A stretch of 64,000 nt of DNA from JANNSX01 sp046348995 (GCA_046348995.1 JAXMDB010000004.1:386188-450187), one strand, 5' to 3'; counted from the first letter of the stretch, positions 16,243-25,560 are shown. Translations and numbers: made by a program. Notes: generated by a model from the sequence alone, not told the origin.

Positions 16243-17598
16243 ATGGCCGACATCGCCACCGCCGATACGTCGACAACCGCACGCATGGAGCTCAACTCTG
16301 CCGGGACGGCCGGATCTTTCAGCAGCCGCCTCGAGACAGCCGCTGATCAGGATTGGATCCGCTTCGAGGTAACCTCGGCCGCCACATGGAACTTCTTTGC
16401 CCATTTTTCCAATGTCGGCACGGAATTCGGCGACGTCAGCCTCACCCTACGCGACCTGAACGGAGCAGTGGTGGCGTCCAGTGACGATGAGGGCGTAGGC
16501 GGCAACTCGCTCATCACCCAGCCGCTTTCGGTTGGCGTCTACTATCTCGAGGTCAGCGACTTCTTCGACAACGACGTCGGCAGCTACACGCTCTCCGCCA
16601 CGTCCGGTGCCAGCACGATTGCGCAGGGTGGGGCGACGGATGCAAACGATTCAATTACCGCAGCGGCTGCCGGCACGTACCTCGGAGGAATGGGCAAGGA
16701 CGCGATCAACCTGTCGGCGCTCGGAAATGATGCGGTGGGCGATCAGGGAGATGACACGATTGCCGGCAACAGCCTGGACAACCGGTTGTTCGGAGGTCTC
16801 GGCAGCGACACGCTGTTCGGCAATGGCGGCTTTGACACGCTGTTCGGTGACGCCGGCGACGACTCCTTGGATGGCGGCTTGAGCGATGACGAGCTATTCG
16901 GTGGAAGCGGAGATGACATTCTGGCGGGCGACGATGGTCAAGATACGCTCGTCGGCGGCGACGGCGAGGACCTTCTCACGGGTGGCCTCGGCGACGACAT
17001 CTACAGAGTAGACGCTTTCGACACGATCAACGAGGTTGGCGGCGAAGGCAGCAATGATCGGGTGCAAGCCACGACGTCGTTCGCACTCGCCGCGGACGAC
17101 GACATCGAGACGATGCTGGCCTACGCACAGACGTCGGCCACAGTGCTCAATCTGACAGGCAATGCCCTCGTCCAATCCATCACCGGCAATGCTGGCGCCA
17201 ACATCCTCTCAGGCCTCGGCGGCGACGACACGCTGAGCGGCCTCGGCGGCAACGACCGCCTCATCGGCGGCACAGGCAAGGATACGCAAGCAGGCGGCCT
17301 CGGCAACGATCGCTTCGTCTTCTCGACCGCGGCCGATTCCGTCGTCGGCGCCAACCGCGACACCATCCAGGACTTCACGGTGGCCGGCACCACCGAGCGG
17401 ATCGATCTATCCGCCTTCGCCGGCACGTTCGCCTTTCGCGGCACCGGCGCCTTCACCACGGCGGGCAAGGAGGTCGGCACCAAATTCTCCGGCGCCAACA
17501 CGATCGTCAAGATCGACCTCGATGGCGACAAGGCCGCCGAGATGGAGATCCTGCTCGTTGGCCACAAGGTGCTGACGGCGGGAGACTTCTATCTGTAG
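16243..17598 (+). CDS. RTX calcium-binding protein with N-terminal PPC-like domain
   Basis: A 451-residue protein. Residues about 15-120 (DQDWIRFEVTSAATWNF, later GVYYLEVSDF) look like a bacterial pre-peptidase C-terminal beta-sandwich. Then come nonapeptide calcium-binding repeats (GGxGxDxL type) at about residues 180-310 and 370-415, and a C-terminal tail resembling RTX secretion ends (IDLSAFAG near 405, closing VLTAGDFYL). The ATG at 16243 is preceded by AGAGGGAG. There is no Sec signal and no protease domain, so it is probably a type I secreted surface or matrix protein. It is the second RTX protein in the window and is unrelated in its N-terminus to the one at 3.6 kb. Confidence 0.82.
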   Translation: MADIATADTSTTARMELNSAGTAGSFSSRLETAADQDWIRFEVTSAATWNFFAHFSNVGTEFGDVSLTLRDLNGAVVASSDDEGVGGNSLITQPLSVGVYYLEVSDFFDNDVGSYTLSATSGASTIAQGGATDANDSITAAAAGTYLGGMGKDAINLSALGNDAVGDQGDDTIAGNSLDNRLFGGLGSDTLFGNGGFDTLFGDAGDDSLDGGLSDDELFGGSGDDILAGDDGQDTLVGGDGEDLLTGGLGDDIYRVDAFDTINEVGGEGSNDRVQATTSFALAADDDIETMLAYAQTSATVLNLTGNALVQSITGNAGANILSGLGGDDTLSGLGGNDRLIGGTGKDTQAGGLGNDRFVFSTAADSVVGANRDTIQDFTVAGTTERIDLSAFAGTFAFRGTGAFTTAGKEVGTKFSGANTIVKIDLDGDKAAEMEILLVGHKVLTAGDFYL

Positions 17599-17640
17599 CA
17601 TCGTCGCTGTCGCCTACCCGCAACCACCAGGACCGGCCGC

Positions 17641-18462
17641 ATGGCACGCCACGATCCGTCCTACGACACGAACCGCGCAAGCTGGAACGAGCGTGCCGGC
17701 ATTCATCTCGCCGACGAGACAGGCTTTTACGAGATCGACGCGTTCCGCGCAGGCAAGTCGTCGCTGCATGCGATCGAAGCTCAAGAAATCGGCGATGTCC
17801 GGGCTAAGCGGCTCGCCCATCTGCAATGCCATATCGGCCTCGACACGCTGTCGTTGGCGCGCATGGGCGCCGAGGTAACGGGGCTGGATTTCTCGAGCTC
17901 CGCGCTCGAGGGTGCTCGCAAGCTCGCCACGGAAACCGGCCTCCCGGCGGCGTTCGTCGAGGGAAACGTCTACGACGCCCGAGAGCTTCTGACCGGCCAA
18001 TTCGACATCGTCTACGTCACCTGGGGCGCCATCAACTGGCTGCCCGATATCGACCGTTGGGCGAAGGTCGTGGCCAGCCTGCTCGCGCCGGGCGGCTTTC
18101 TCTACCTCGCCGAGTCACATCCCTTCGCGCTCGTCTTCGAGGAGGTCGATGGCCGGCTCGAGCCGACCTACGCGTGGCGCACACCCAAGGATCAACCGAT
18201 CGTCTCAGAGACGCCGACGACCTACACGGGCGCCACGACGCCGCTCGTCAACCGGCGCACGCACGAGTGGATGCATCCGTTGTCGGACATCGTCGGCGCG
18301 GTTGTGGGTGCCGGACTGCGGATCGACGTCCTGCACGAGCACGAGCTGTTGCCGTGGCCGCTGTTTCCGATGATGCAGCCGGTGGGCGGCAAGCTCTATC
18401 GCCTGCCCGACGGCATGCCGCGGTTTCCACTCTCGTTCTCGCTCAAGGCGACGCGGAGCTAA
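17641..18462 (+). CDS. Class I SAM-dependent methyltransferase
   Basis: The 273-residue protein carries a Rossmann methyltransferase core at about residues 55-165. Motif I is a variant, LAHLQCHIGLDTLSLARMGA, followed by VTGLDFSSSALEGA, where the acidic residue contacts the SAM ribose. FDIVYVTWGAINWLPD is motif IV. The HLQCHIGLDT variant is shared by a known subgroup of small-molecule methyltransferases. The substrate cannot be inferred. It is 42 bases after the RTX gene on the same strand and ends before a palindromic intergenic repeat. Confidence 0.85.
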   Translation: MARHDPSYDTNRASWNERAGIHLADETGFYEIDAFRAGKSSLHAIEAQEIGDVRAKRLAHLQCHIGLDTLSLARMGAEVTGLDFSSSALEGARKLATETGLPAAFVEGNVYDARELLTGQFDIVYVTWGAINWLPDIDRWAKVVASLLAPGGFLYLAESHPFALVFEEVDGRLEPTYAWRTPKDQPIVSETPTTYTGATTPLVNRRTHEWMHPLSDIVGAVVGAGLRIDVLHEHELLPWPLFPMMQPVGGKLYRLPDGMPRFPLSFSLKATRS

Positions 18463-18499
18463 CCTGAGTTCGAGGTGCCTTGCGTTCCTTCCCTGTCCT

Positions 18500-18608
18500 C
18501 GTGGGGCACGCGCGTAGGGCGGACTGACCCCGGACTTGATCCGGGGGAAGTCCGCCATCACGAGCACGGTGCTCGACGCGGCGGACTTCGCCAGACGGCT
18601 CAGTCCAC
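18500..18608. repeat. Intergenic palindrome between convergent genes
   Basis: GTAGGGCGGACTGACCCCGG near 18511 and AGTCCACCCTAC near 18602 form the outer arms. Inside are a CCCCGGA/TCCGGGG hairpin and a second GGCGGACTT copy. This may serve as a bidirectional terminator between the convergent methyltransferase and acyl-CoA dehydrogenase genes, although no U-tract is present. Confidence 0.5.
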
Positions 18609-18638
18609 CCTACGGTTTCCGTTTTGCCGCACGATGCG

Positions 18639-20402
18639 CTACGCAACCTCCGCCGCGAGCACGGCGTCGGCGCCCTCCATGACGCTGCGCGCGAGGCCCG
18701 GCGCGGTGATGGCGATGGTCTCGGCGAAGAAGCGCGCGAGGCGCAGGCGATCGGCGTTCATCGACTGCGGATCGGCGAGCGCCGCGCGGGCGAGATAGCA
18801 GCCCCCGGCCGTAATGCCGAACAGCCGCTGATAGGCCGTCGCCACCGCCAGCACCTCCTGGCGGCGGCCCTTTTGCAAGGCTTCGCCGATCCATTGCGTC
18901 GCCTGCCCCAGCGCCTTGACGGCCTCGCCGAGCATTTCGCCTGTCCGGCCGAGCTCGGGCGCGTTCGCACCTTGCATGGCACGCACGGTTTGAGTCAGCT
19001 CGGAGAGATACGTCTTGATCACCGCGCCGCCCTCGAGCGGCAGCTTGCGCATGACGAGGTCGATCGCCTGTACGCCGTTCGTGCCCTCATAGATCGCGAG
19101 GATGCGCGCATCGCGATAGTACTGCGCGGCGCCGGTCGTCTCGATGAAGCCCATGCCGCCGTGCACCTGGATGCCCAATGAGGCGACCTCGATGCCGCAA
19201 TCGGTCGAGAACGCCTTGGCGATCGGCGTGAGAAGTGCCGCGCGATTGGCGGCAGTCTCGCGCTCGGCAGCGTCTTTCGCACGCTCCGAGCGATCGAGCT
19301 CGCCCGCGGTGGCCAGGCAAATCATGCGCGAGGCCTGGGTCAGTGCGCGCATGGTGAGCAGCATCCGCTTGACGTCCGGATGCGCGATGATCGGCGAGCT
19401 CGTCCCCTCCGGTGCGCCCTCGGCGCGGCCTTGCCGGCGCTCGTGCGCATAGGCGAGCGCATGCTGGAACGCGCGCTCGGCGATGGCGACACCCTGCACA
19501 CCGACGGCGAGGCGCGCGCGGTTCATCATGATGAACATCGCGGCGAGACCGCGATTGGGCTCGCCCACCATCCAGCCGACGGCGCCATCGTGCTCGCCAT
19601 AGGTCATGACGCAGGTCGGCGAGCCGTGGATGCCGAGCTTCTTTTCCAGCCCCGTGCAGCGAAGATCGTTGCGCTTGCCGGGACGCCCCTCCGCATCGGG
19701 AAGGTATTTCGGCACCAGGAACAGAGAGATGCCGCGCGAGCCCTGCGGCGCGTCGGGGAGCTTGGCCAGCACCAGATGGATGATGTTCTCCGTCATCTCG
19801 TGCTCACCGTAGGAGATGAAGATCTTCGTGCCGAAGATGCGGTAGCTGCCGTCGGCCTGCGGCACCGCGCGAGTTTTGAGCGCGCCCAGATCGGTGCCGG
19901 CCTGCGGCTCGGTCAGGTTCATCGTGCCGGCCCAGGTGCCCTCGACCATCTTCGGCAGATAGGTGCGCTTGAGGTCGTCCGAGCCGACGTAGTTCAGCAC
20001 CTCGATAGCGCCGTGCGTCAGCACCGGCCCGAGGCCGAAAGAGAGCGCGGCCGAGTTCCAGATCTCGCTCGCGGCCATCGAGAGCACGTGGGGCAGCCCC
20101 TGCCCTCCCCAATCGGCGGAGCACGGCAGCGCGCTCCAGCCGGCCTCGCACCACTTGCGGTAGGTCTCCGTCCAGCCGGGCGGCACGGTGACGACGCCGT
20201 CCTTGAGCGTCAGCCCCGTCTCGTCGCCGACGCGGTTCAAGGGGGCCACCTCCTCTTGCGCGAAGCGGGCCGCTTCCTCGAGCACGGAGCGGACGAGATC
20301 GCGGTCGACGCCCGCATAGAGCCCACGGTCGATCGAGCCGCCGATATCGGCGGCGACGTCGAGTGCGATGGCGAGATCGTCGAGCGGGGCCTTGTAGCTC
20401 AT
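18639..20402 (-). CDS. Acyl-CoA dehydrogenase, DmdC-like (long form with C-terminal extension)
   Basis: The 587-residue protein is longer than ordinary 380-residue acyl-CoA dehydrogenases. It has an N-terminal helical extension, a central FAD domain with MNLTEPQAGTDLGALKT and ISYGEHEM, and the catalytic region YEGTNGVQAIDLV. A C-terminal domain from about residue 470 matches the layout of the DmdC/AidB-neighbour group. That group oxidises acyl-CoA thioesters, including 3-methylmercaptopropionyl-CoA in DMSP degradation. No dmdA, dmdB or dmdD is seen nearby, so a general fatty acyl-CoA role is just as likely. Confidence 0.88.
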   Translation of the reverse strand: MSYKAPLDDLAIALDVAADIGGSIDRGLYAGVDRDLVRSVLEEAARFAQEEVAPLNRVGDETGLTLKDGVVTVPPGWTETYRKWCEAGWSALPCSADWGGQGLPHVLSMAASEIWNSAALSFGLGPVLTHGAIEVLNYVGSDDLKRTYLPKMVEGTWAGTMNLTEPQAGTDLGALKTRAVPQADGSYRIFGTKIFISYGEHEMTENIIHLVLAKLPDAPQGSRGISLFLVPKYLPDAEGRPGKRNDLRCTGLEKKLGIHGSPTCVMTYGEHDGAVGWMVGEPNRGLAAMFIMMNRARLAVGVQGVAIAERAFQHALAYAHERRQGRAEGAPEGTSSPIIAHPDVKRMLLTMRALTQASRMICLATAGELDRSERAKDAAERETAANRAALLTPIAKAFSTDCGIEVASLGIQVHGGMGFIETTGAAQYYRDARILAIYEGTNGVQAIDLVMRKLPLEGGAVIKTYLSELTQTVRAMQGANAPELGRTGEMLGEAVKALGQATQWIGEALQKGRRQEVLAVATAYQRLFGITAGGCYLARAALADPQSMNADRLRLARFFAETIAITAPGLARSVMEGADAVLAAEVA

Positions 20403-20497
20403 GGCGTTGACCTTTCAGGCAGACGGGGCGTTGACATCGGCGGCGGCGGGCTCGATGGAATGCGGCACGCCGGAATAGACGAAAAGGACGCCGCACA

Positions 20498-21466
20498 ATG
20501 GTCGCCCGCGCCCCGATCCGCAAGGTCAGCGATGCCGCGATCCGCGACGCGGCCGCGATGCTGCGCTTCGGCCATCTCGTCGCCTTCCCGACCGAGACGG
20601 TGTACGGCCTCGGCGCCGACGCGACGAACGGCGAGGCGGTGGCGCGCATCTTCGAGGCGAAGGGCCGGCCGCGCTTCAATCCGCTGATCGTGCATGTGCT
20701 GCGGCAAGACCGTGCGGAGGCGCTCGTTCGCTTCGACGATCTCTCTCTAAAGCTCGCCAAGGCCTTCTGGCCGGGACCGCTGACGCTGGTGCTGCCGAAG
20801 GCGCCGGGCTGCCGTGTCGCCGAGCTGGCCACCGCTGGGCTCGACACGCTGGCGATCCGCGTGCCCGCGCACGAGGCGGCGGCCTCGCTGCTCGCCGCCG
20901 TCGACCGGCCGGTGGCGGCGCCGAGCGCCAATCGCTCCGGCCACGTCTCGCCGACGACCGCCGAGCACGTTGCCGCGGATTTGGGCGACCGCGTCGCGAT
21001 GATCCTGGATGCAGGACCGGCGACGGTCGGGCTCGAGAGCACGATCGTCGGCTTCGACGACGGCGAGCCGGCGTTGCTGCGTGCGGGGGGCGTACCGGTC
21101 GAGGCGCTGAGCGAGGCGGCGGGGGTGAACGTGCGGATCGCGTCGCACGAGACCGAGACGCGGCCGAACGCGCCGGGCCGGCTCGCGAGTCACTATGCGC
21201 CGAGGACACCACTGCGACTGAACGCGACGGCCCCCGAGCGCGGCGAAGCCTGGCTCGGCTTCGGCCACGGCGGCCCCGAGGAGGACGGCGTCAGCGTCAT
21301 CAACCTGAGCCCGCTCGGTGATCTCGTCGAGGCTGCGGCGCGGCTGTTTGCGGGCTTAAGGACGCTGGACGCGTCAGGGGCGGACGGAATTGCGGTGGCG
21401 GCCGTTCCAGAGACCGGGCTGGGGCTCGCGATCAACGACCGGCTGCGGCGGGCGGCGGAGAGGTAA
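20498..21466 (+). CDS. sua5: L-threonylcarbamoyladenylate synthase (Sua5/YwlC type)
   Basis: The 322-residue enzyme makes threonylcarbamoyl-AMP from threonine, bicarbonate and ATP for the universal t6A37 tRNA modification. The YrdC domain (residues 1-205) has GHLVAFPTETVYGLGADATN, KGRPRFNPLIVH, SANRSG and LESTIVGF. A C-terminal Sua5 domain is present after the linker SHYAPRTPL (about residue 230), distinguishing it from short TsaC. It is divergent from the acyl-CoA dehydrogenase gene by about 95 bases. Confidence 0.95.
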   Translation: MVARAPIRKVSDAAIRDAAAMLRFGHLVAFPTETVYGLGADATNGEAVARIFEAKGRPRFNPLIVHVLRQDRAEALVRFDDLSLKLAKAFWPGPLTLVLPKAPGCRVAELATAGLDTLAIRVPAHEAAASLLAAVDRPVAAPSANRSGHVSPTTAEHVAADLGDRVAMILDAGPATVGLESTIVGFDDGEPALLRAGGVPVEALSEAAGVNVRIASHETETRPNAPGRLASHYAPRTPLRLNATAPERGEAWLGFGHGGPEEDGVSVINLSPLGDLVEAAARLFAGLRTLDASGADGIAVAAVPETGLGLAINDRLRRAAER

Positions 21467-21497
21467 GGGGGGCTGTTCTGGGCAAAACCGCTGCGGC

Positions 21498-22424
21498 TCA
21501 CGAGGTGCGCCGGTCCCCATTTACGAGTGGTGGTCCGTTGCGCATTCCCTCGAACAGTATGCCGAGCTCCTTGCTGCCCAGTCCACCCTCGGTCGCTGCC
21601 GCGACCAACCTGGCGAGCGGCTCCAAGTGTCCCTTGCCGGCCCCGAGGGCATCGCACTCCTCGATGATCTTCTCGATCGTGCCGCGCCATACGGCCGTCG
21701 TCGCCCCCAGTCCTTCCTCATAGGTGCGGCCGCAAACTTGACCGGCCAGGATCGAGAGCTGGCTCGTCACGGCACTGCTCACCCTTTGGCTGAGATTGAA
21801 GTCACACCAACGGCGCAGATCGATGCCCGAGCGCGCGCACAGCGCGGCACCCTGCAGAAATGCGAGATAGCTCCCGACAACGAACGAGTCATGCGCTCTC
21901 GCGAAGGCCGGCGCGGCACCGGCGTGATCGCCGACGTAATTGACGATGCCTGCCATCGTGCGCAGCAGCTCGGCGTGCCGCTCGAACACGTCCTTCGAGC
22001 CCGATACGACGATGTTCGCGCGGGCTTTGCGGATATCGTCGGGGTAGGCGAGGATCTGGCCGCAGAGATAGGTCGCCCCGGCCCGTTCCGACCACTCCGA
22101 CAGGGCGATCGATTCCGCGGATGTCGTGGTGCTGAATTGCAGGAGGGTGCGACCTGCCAACGCCGCGGTCGCGTCGGAGGTCGAAAGAATGTCCATGGTC
22201 GCCGCGTAGTCCGAAACACAGACGATGGTCGAGGGTGACGCCGTCACCGCTTCCGCCACGCGGGCTGCGAGACTCGCTGCCTTTTCGACGAGCGGCCGAG
22301 ACTTCCGAGCATCTCTATTCCAGACCGTCACGCGGCAACCGCGCTCGCATAGCGCCGTCGCGAGGGCTCCGCCCATGTCGCCGAGGCCGACAACGCTCAC
22401 GGCCGGCCGCTCATCTTTTTTCAT
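21498..22424 (-). CDS. NAD(P)-dependent imine-reductase-like oxidoreductase (beta-hydroxyacid dehydrogenase superfamily)
   Basis: This 308-residue protein has an N-terminal Rossmann fold (VSVVGLGDMGGALATALCER, residues 9-28; the VWNRD turn suggests NADPH). GQILAYPDDI at residues 122-131 is typical of imine reductases and reductive aminases rather than classical hydroxyisobutyrate dehydrogenases. The helical C-terminal domain has D179 in the place of the imine-reductase catalytic aspartate. The ATG at 22424 is supported by GGAAGG five bases upstream; the frame extends to 22544 without family homology. Substrate and pathway are unknown; a cyclic imine or hydroxy acid is possible. Confidence 0.78.
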   Translation of the reverse strand: MKKDERPAVSVVGLGDMGGALATALCERGCRVTVWNRDARKSRPLVEKAASLAARVAEAVTASPSTIVCVSDYAATMDILSTSDATAALAGRTLLQFSTTTSAESIALSEWSERAGATYLCGQILAYPDDIRKARANIVVSGSKDVFERHAELLRTMAGIVNYVGDHAGAAPAFARAHDSFVVGSYLAFLQGAALCARSGIDLRRWCDFNLSQRVSSAVTSQLSILAGQVCGRTYEEGLGATTAVWRGTIEKIIEECDALGAGKGHLEPLARLVAAATEGGLGSKELGILFEGMRNGPPLVNGDRRTS

Positions 22425-22527
22425 CTGGCCTTCCACGCTGACCGAATCACGGCTCGAGAAACGATCAACCGCCGACGCATGACAGTCTACGCCCCGATGG
22501 GTCGCAATTGACGATTGGCAGCCCCCC

Positions 22528-23016
22528 TCACTTCCTGAACGCAATCATCCCCGTAAACGGCACATCCGGCACCTCCCGATGGTGCTCCGCCTGCACGCGC
22601 GCGAACTCGTCGTAGATGACCGGCTCGAACGGGCTCACCTTGCGCGTCTTGAGATCGACGCTGAGCCAGAGCGCCTCCAGCGCCGCGATGAACTCGCCGG
22701 TCTCGGGATCGAGCATGACGAGATGGCCGAGGATCGCCTTCGGCGACAGGTCGTGGACACGGAAGTAGATGTCCATTTTGCCGCCCGGGGTCACCTCGCG
22801 GAAGTAGCGGGTGCGGCTCTCGGAGATGAACATGCTGCGCTGTTGCGTCGTGATGTAATGCTCCGTCATCTCGTGGCGGTGCATCCACACGTCCGCCGCC
22901 AGGTCGAAGAACACGCCGTAATAGCCGACGTTGACGTGGCGGTTAACGTCGAACGACGCCTCGTGCGGCGTGATCGTCTCGGCGAACTCGTAGCCTTGGA
23001 GGGGTCTGGGGGCCAT
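22528..23016 (-). CDS. Thioesterase-like (hot-dog fold) protein
   Basis: The 162-residue protein fits the acyl-CoA thioesterase family of single hot-dog domains. DVNRHVNVGYYGVFFDLAAD (about residues 22-41) contains the conserved asparagine/aspartate and long helix of the fold. RTRYFREVTPGGKMDIYFRV and GEFIAALEALWLSVDLKTRK give the later strands. These enzymes hydrolyse acyl-CoA thioesters, often small branched or betaine/carnitine-type substrates. It lies upstream of the imine-reductase-like gene on the same strand, about 100 bases away. The substrate is not inferable. Confidence 0.75.
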   Translation of the reverse strand: MAPRPLQGYEFAETITPHEASFDVNRHVNVGYYGVFFDLAADVWMHRHEMTEHYITTQQRSMFISESRTRYFREVTPGGKMDIYFRVHDLSPKAILGHLVMLDPETGEFIAALEALWLSVDLKTRKVSPFEPVIYDEFARVQAEHHREVPDVPFTGMIAFRK

Positions 23017-23164
23017 GGGTCCTCTCGTGCCTGCCTATTGCAGCGCACCATAGCAGACCGGTGACGGACCTCGCTCACTCACCCGTGCATATCTGGCCCC
23101 AAAATGAACGAGGCGGCGCAGGGTCTGCACCGCCTCGTGATCCTCGTGGCGTCTCGGATGGCGC

Positions 23165-23494
23165 TTACGCCTTCGCCGCAGGCATCGCCTTGGTCACCAT
23201 GCTCAAGCCAATGGCGCCGATCAGGATCGATGCGGCGATGAGGTCGCTCGAGAGCGAGGTGATCCCCGCGGCCTCGGCCAGCGCCCGGACCGCCATCATG
23301 GCGCCGAACAGGCCGCCAGACCCGAGGCCGAGCCCGATCCGCGCCCGCTTCGGCATTTGGGCCATCCGGGCGCGCGCCTCGGCCGTGCCGAGCGGCAGGA
23401 TGCGGAACATCATCGGGAACAAAGTCGCGAACAGCAGGCCGAAGAACGGGCCCATGGCGACGGCGAGCAGGACCTCGGTCGGAATTCCAAGCAT
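23165..23494 (-). CDS. Small membrane protein of unknown function
   Basis: This 109-residue protein is preceded by GGGAGG six bases from the ATG at 23494. Three hydrophobic stretches (about residues 6-31, 54-72 and 83-104) are probable membrane segments; a basic loop (RARMAQMPKRAR) separates the first two and should face the cytoplasm. I do not recognise the family. It is divergent from the FAD-linked dehydrogenase gene. Confidence 0.65.
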   Translation of the reverse strand: MLGIPTEVLLAVAMGPFFGLLFATLFPMMFRILPLGTAEARARMAQMPKRARIGLGLGSGGLFGAMMAVRALAEAAGITSLSSDLIAASILIGAIGLSMVTKAMPAAKA

Positions 23495-23633
23495 GTGTGC
23501 CTCCCATTTTTCTTGTTGTCGTTGGCGTCACTGTAACTGGGTGCGGCAGGTCCGCATTGCAATCCCTGAAACAATGTAGCGACGCAACCGTGCCACCCTT
23601 GACGCCCTCCCCTCCGCGGCCCCCAATGCGCCC

Positions 23634-25079
23634 ATGCCACAGGACCGTTCCATATCTCCCCGCACGCCCCCTTCGCCCGAGACGCTCGCGCGCTTTGGGA
23701 CAATCGTCGGCGACAAGCATGCGATCCGCGATCCACAAGCCCAGGCCGGCTACCTCACCGAATGGCGCGGGTTGTATCAGGGCGTTACGCCGCTCGTGCT
23801 CCGGCCGGGGTCGACCGCGGAGGTCGCGGCGATTATGAAGCTCGCGGCCGAGACGGGCACCCCGATCGTACCCCAGGGCGGCAACACCGGGCTCGTCGGC
23901 GGCCAGATCCCGTTCGAGGACGGCGCCGAGGTGCTGCTCAATCTCGGCCGGCTCGACAAGATTCGCACCCTCGATCCGGAGGGCAACACGCTCGTCGCGG
24001 AGTCGGGCGTCACGCTGCAGCGCATCCAGGAGGCGGCCGCCGGCGCGGACCGGCTGTTCCCGCTGAGCCTCGCCTCGCAGGGCTCCTGCACGATCGGCGG
24101 CAATCTGTCGACGAATGCCGGCGGCGTCGCCGTGCTCGCCTACGGCAATGCGCGCGACATGGTGCTGGGGCTCGAGGTGGTGCTGGCCAACGGCGAGGTC
24201 TGGGACGGCCTCCGGGCGCTCAGAAAGGACAACACCGGCTACGACCTGAAGCACCTCTTCATCGGCGGCGAGGGCACGCTCGGGGTCATCACGGCGGCGG
24301 TGCTCAAGCTCCATCCCAAACCCGCCGAGACGACGACGGCCTTCGTCGGGCTGACCAGCATCGAGGCCGTGGCGAGCCTCTTCCGCGCCGCGCGTGCACG
24401 ATCGGGGCCGGCGCTCACCGCCTTCGAGGCGCTACCCGCGTTGGCCATGACGTTCCTCGAGCGGCACGTGCCGGGCGCGCGCAATCCGCTGAGCGGCCCA
24501 CATCCCTGGTACGTGCTGATGGAGGTCGCGGGATTTCAAGGCGAGGGCGAAAGCCTCGCGCTCGGCGAGGGCATCATCGGGCCAGCGCTCGACTCCGGCG
24601 AAGCCGAGGACGCGGTCATCGCCAGCTCGCTCGATCAACAGCGTGCGCTCTGGCGCCTGCGCGAAACCCTACCCGATACGCAGAAGCTCGAAGGCGGCTC
24701 GCTGAAGCACGACGTCTCGGTTCCGGTGGCCGCGATCCCCGAGATGGTCCGGCGCGGCAACGAGATCATCGAGCGCGCGATGCCCGGAGCGCGGCCGCTC
24801 CCCTTCGGCCATTTCGGCGACGGCAACATCCACTACAACGTCAGCCAACCTGTCGGCATGGACAAGGACGCGTTCGCGCGGCGCTGGTGGGACATCTCCG
24901 GCCCGCTCTACGAGCTCGTGCGCTCGCTCGGCGGCTCGATCTCGGCCGAGCACGGCATCGGGCGCTTGAAGCGAGACCAGCTCGTGACCGTGAAGAGCCC
25001 GATCGAGATCGAGATGATGCGGCAGATCAAGCGCACGCTCGATCCCCAAGGCATTCTCAACCCCCGCAAGACCGTCTGA
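23634..25079 (+). CDS. FAD-linked D-2-hydroxyacid dehydrogenase (GlcD/D-2-hydroxyglutarate dehydrogenase type)
   Basis: The 481-residue flavoprotein has an N-terminal FAD-binding 4 domain (residues about 45-225). TPIVPQGGNTGLVGGQIP binds the pyrophosphate, and SLASQGSCTIGGNLSTNAGG contacts the isoalloxazine. A FAD-oxidase C-terminal domain has HFGDGNIHYNVSQP and SAEHGIGRLKRDQL, the conserved metal and substrate region. It resembles D-2-hydroxyglutarate dehydrogenase more than GlcD because it is a stand-alone subunit with no glcE or glcF. It would oxidise a D-2-hydroxy acid and feed electrons to the chain. Its stop overlaps the next ATG by one base. Confidence 0.88.
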   Translation: MPQDRSISPRTPPSPETLARFGTIVGDKHAIRDPQAQAGYLTEWRGLYQGVTPLVLRPGSTAEVAAIMKLAAETGTPIVPQGGNTGLVGGQIPFEDGAEVLLNLGRLDKIRTLDPEGNTLVAESGVTLQRIQEAAAGADRLFPLSLASQGSCTIGGNLSTNAGGVAVLAYGNARDMVLGLEVVLANGEVWDGLRALRKDNTGYDLKHLFIGGEGTLGVITAAVLKLHPKPAETTTAFVGLTSIEAVASLFRAARARSGPALTAFEALPALAMTFLERHVPGARNPLSGPHPWYVLMEVAGFQGEGESLALGEGIIGPALDSGEAEDAVIASSLDQQRALWRLRETLPDTQKLEGGSLKHDVSVPVAAIPEMVRRGNEIIERAMPGARPLPFGHFGDGNIHYNVSQPVGMDKDAFARRWWDISGPLYELVRSLGGSISAEHGIGRLKRDQLVTVKSPIEIEMMRQIKRTLDPQGILNPRKTV

Positions 25080-25519
25080 TGGCGGACGGGCTGACGATCC
25101 GGCCGATCGCCGACGGCGAGGAGGCGGCCGTCATCGCGCTGTGGCACGCCTGTAGGCTGACGCGGCCCTGGAACGATCCAGCGCGTGATCTCGCCTTCGC
25201 CCGCGGCGGCCCCGCTTCCGACGTGCTCGTCGGATCGATCGAGGACCGCATCGTCGCGAGCCTGATGGTCGGCCACGATGGCCATCGCGGCATCGTCTAC
25301 TATCTCTCCGTCGATCCTTCCGAGCAGCGCAAGGGTCTGGGCCAGGCAATGATGCAGGCGGCCGAGCGCTGGCTGCTCGATCGCGGCGTCTGGAAGGTCA
25401 ACCTGTTCGTTCGCCACGGCAACGAGCCGGTGCTCGCTTTCTACGATGCCCTCGGCTACGAGCCGCAGGCGACCGCGCTGCTCGGCAAGTGGATCGATCC
25501 GTCGAAGAAGGGCGGTTGA
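25079..25519 (+). CDS. GNAT acetyltransferase (YpeA-like)
   Basis: The 146-residue protein has a GNAT fold with the acetyl-CoA loop SVDPSEQRKGLGQAMMQAAE (about residues 79-98; Q/R-x-x-G-x-G/A) and a C-terminal FYDALGYEPQ strand. The opening LTIRPIADGEEAAVIALWHA and the LTRPWNDP segment resemble E. coli YpeA. The start codon overlaps the TGA of the preceding dehydrogenase, so the two are translationally coupled. The acetyl acceptor is unknown. Confidence 0.85.
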   Translation: MADGLTIRPIADGEEAAVIALWHACRLTRPWNDPARDLAFARGGPASDVLVGSIEDRIVASLMVGHDGHRGIVYYLSVDPSEQRKGLGQAMMQAAERWLLDRGVWKVNLFVRHGNEPVLAFYDALGYEPQATALLGKWIDPSKKGG

Positions 25520-25560
25520 CGGAAGGGAACCCCGCTCGACGGCCAAGCGTTGCTGCCCCG

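Noticed and set aside
23762..25519. A 585-codon frame joining the dehydrogenase region and the GNAT gene
   Set aside because: Only its last 146 residues (from 25079) are real GNAT. The upstream part is an out-of-frame reading of the FAD-linked dehydrogenase.
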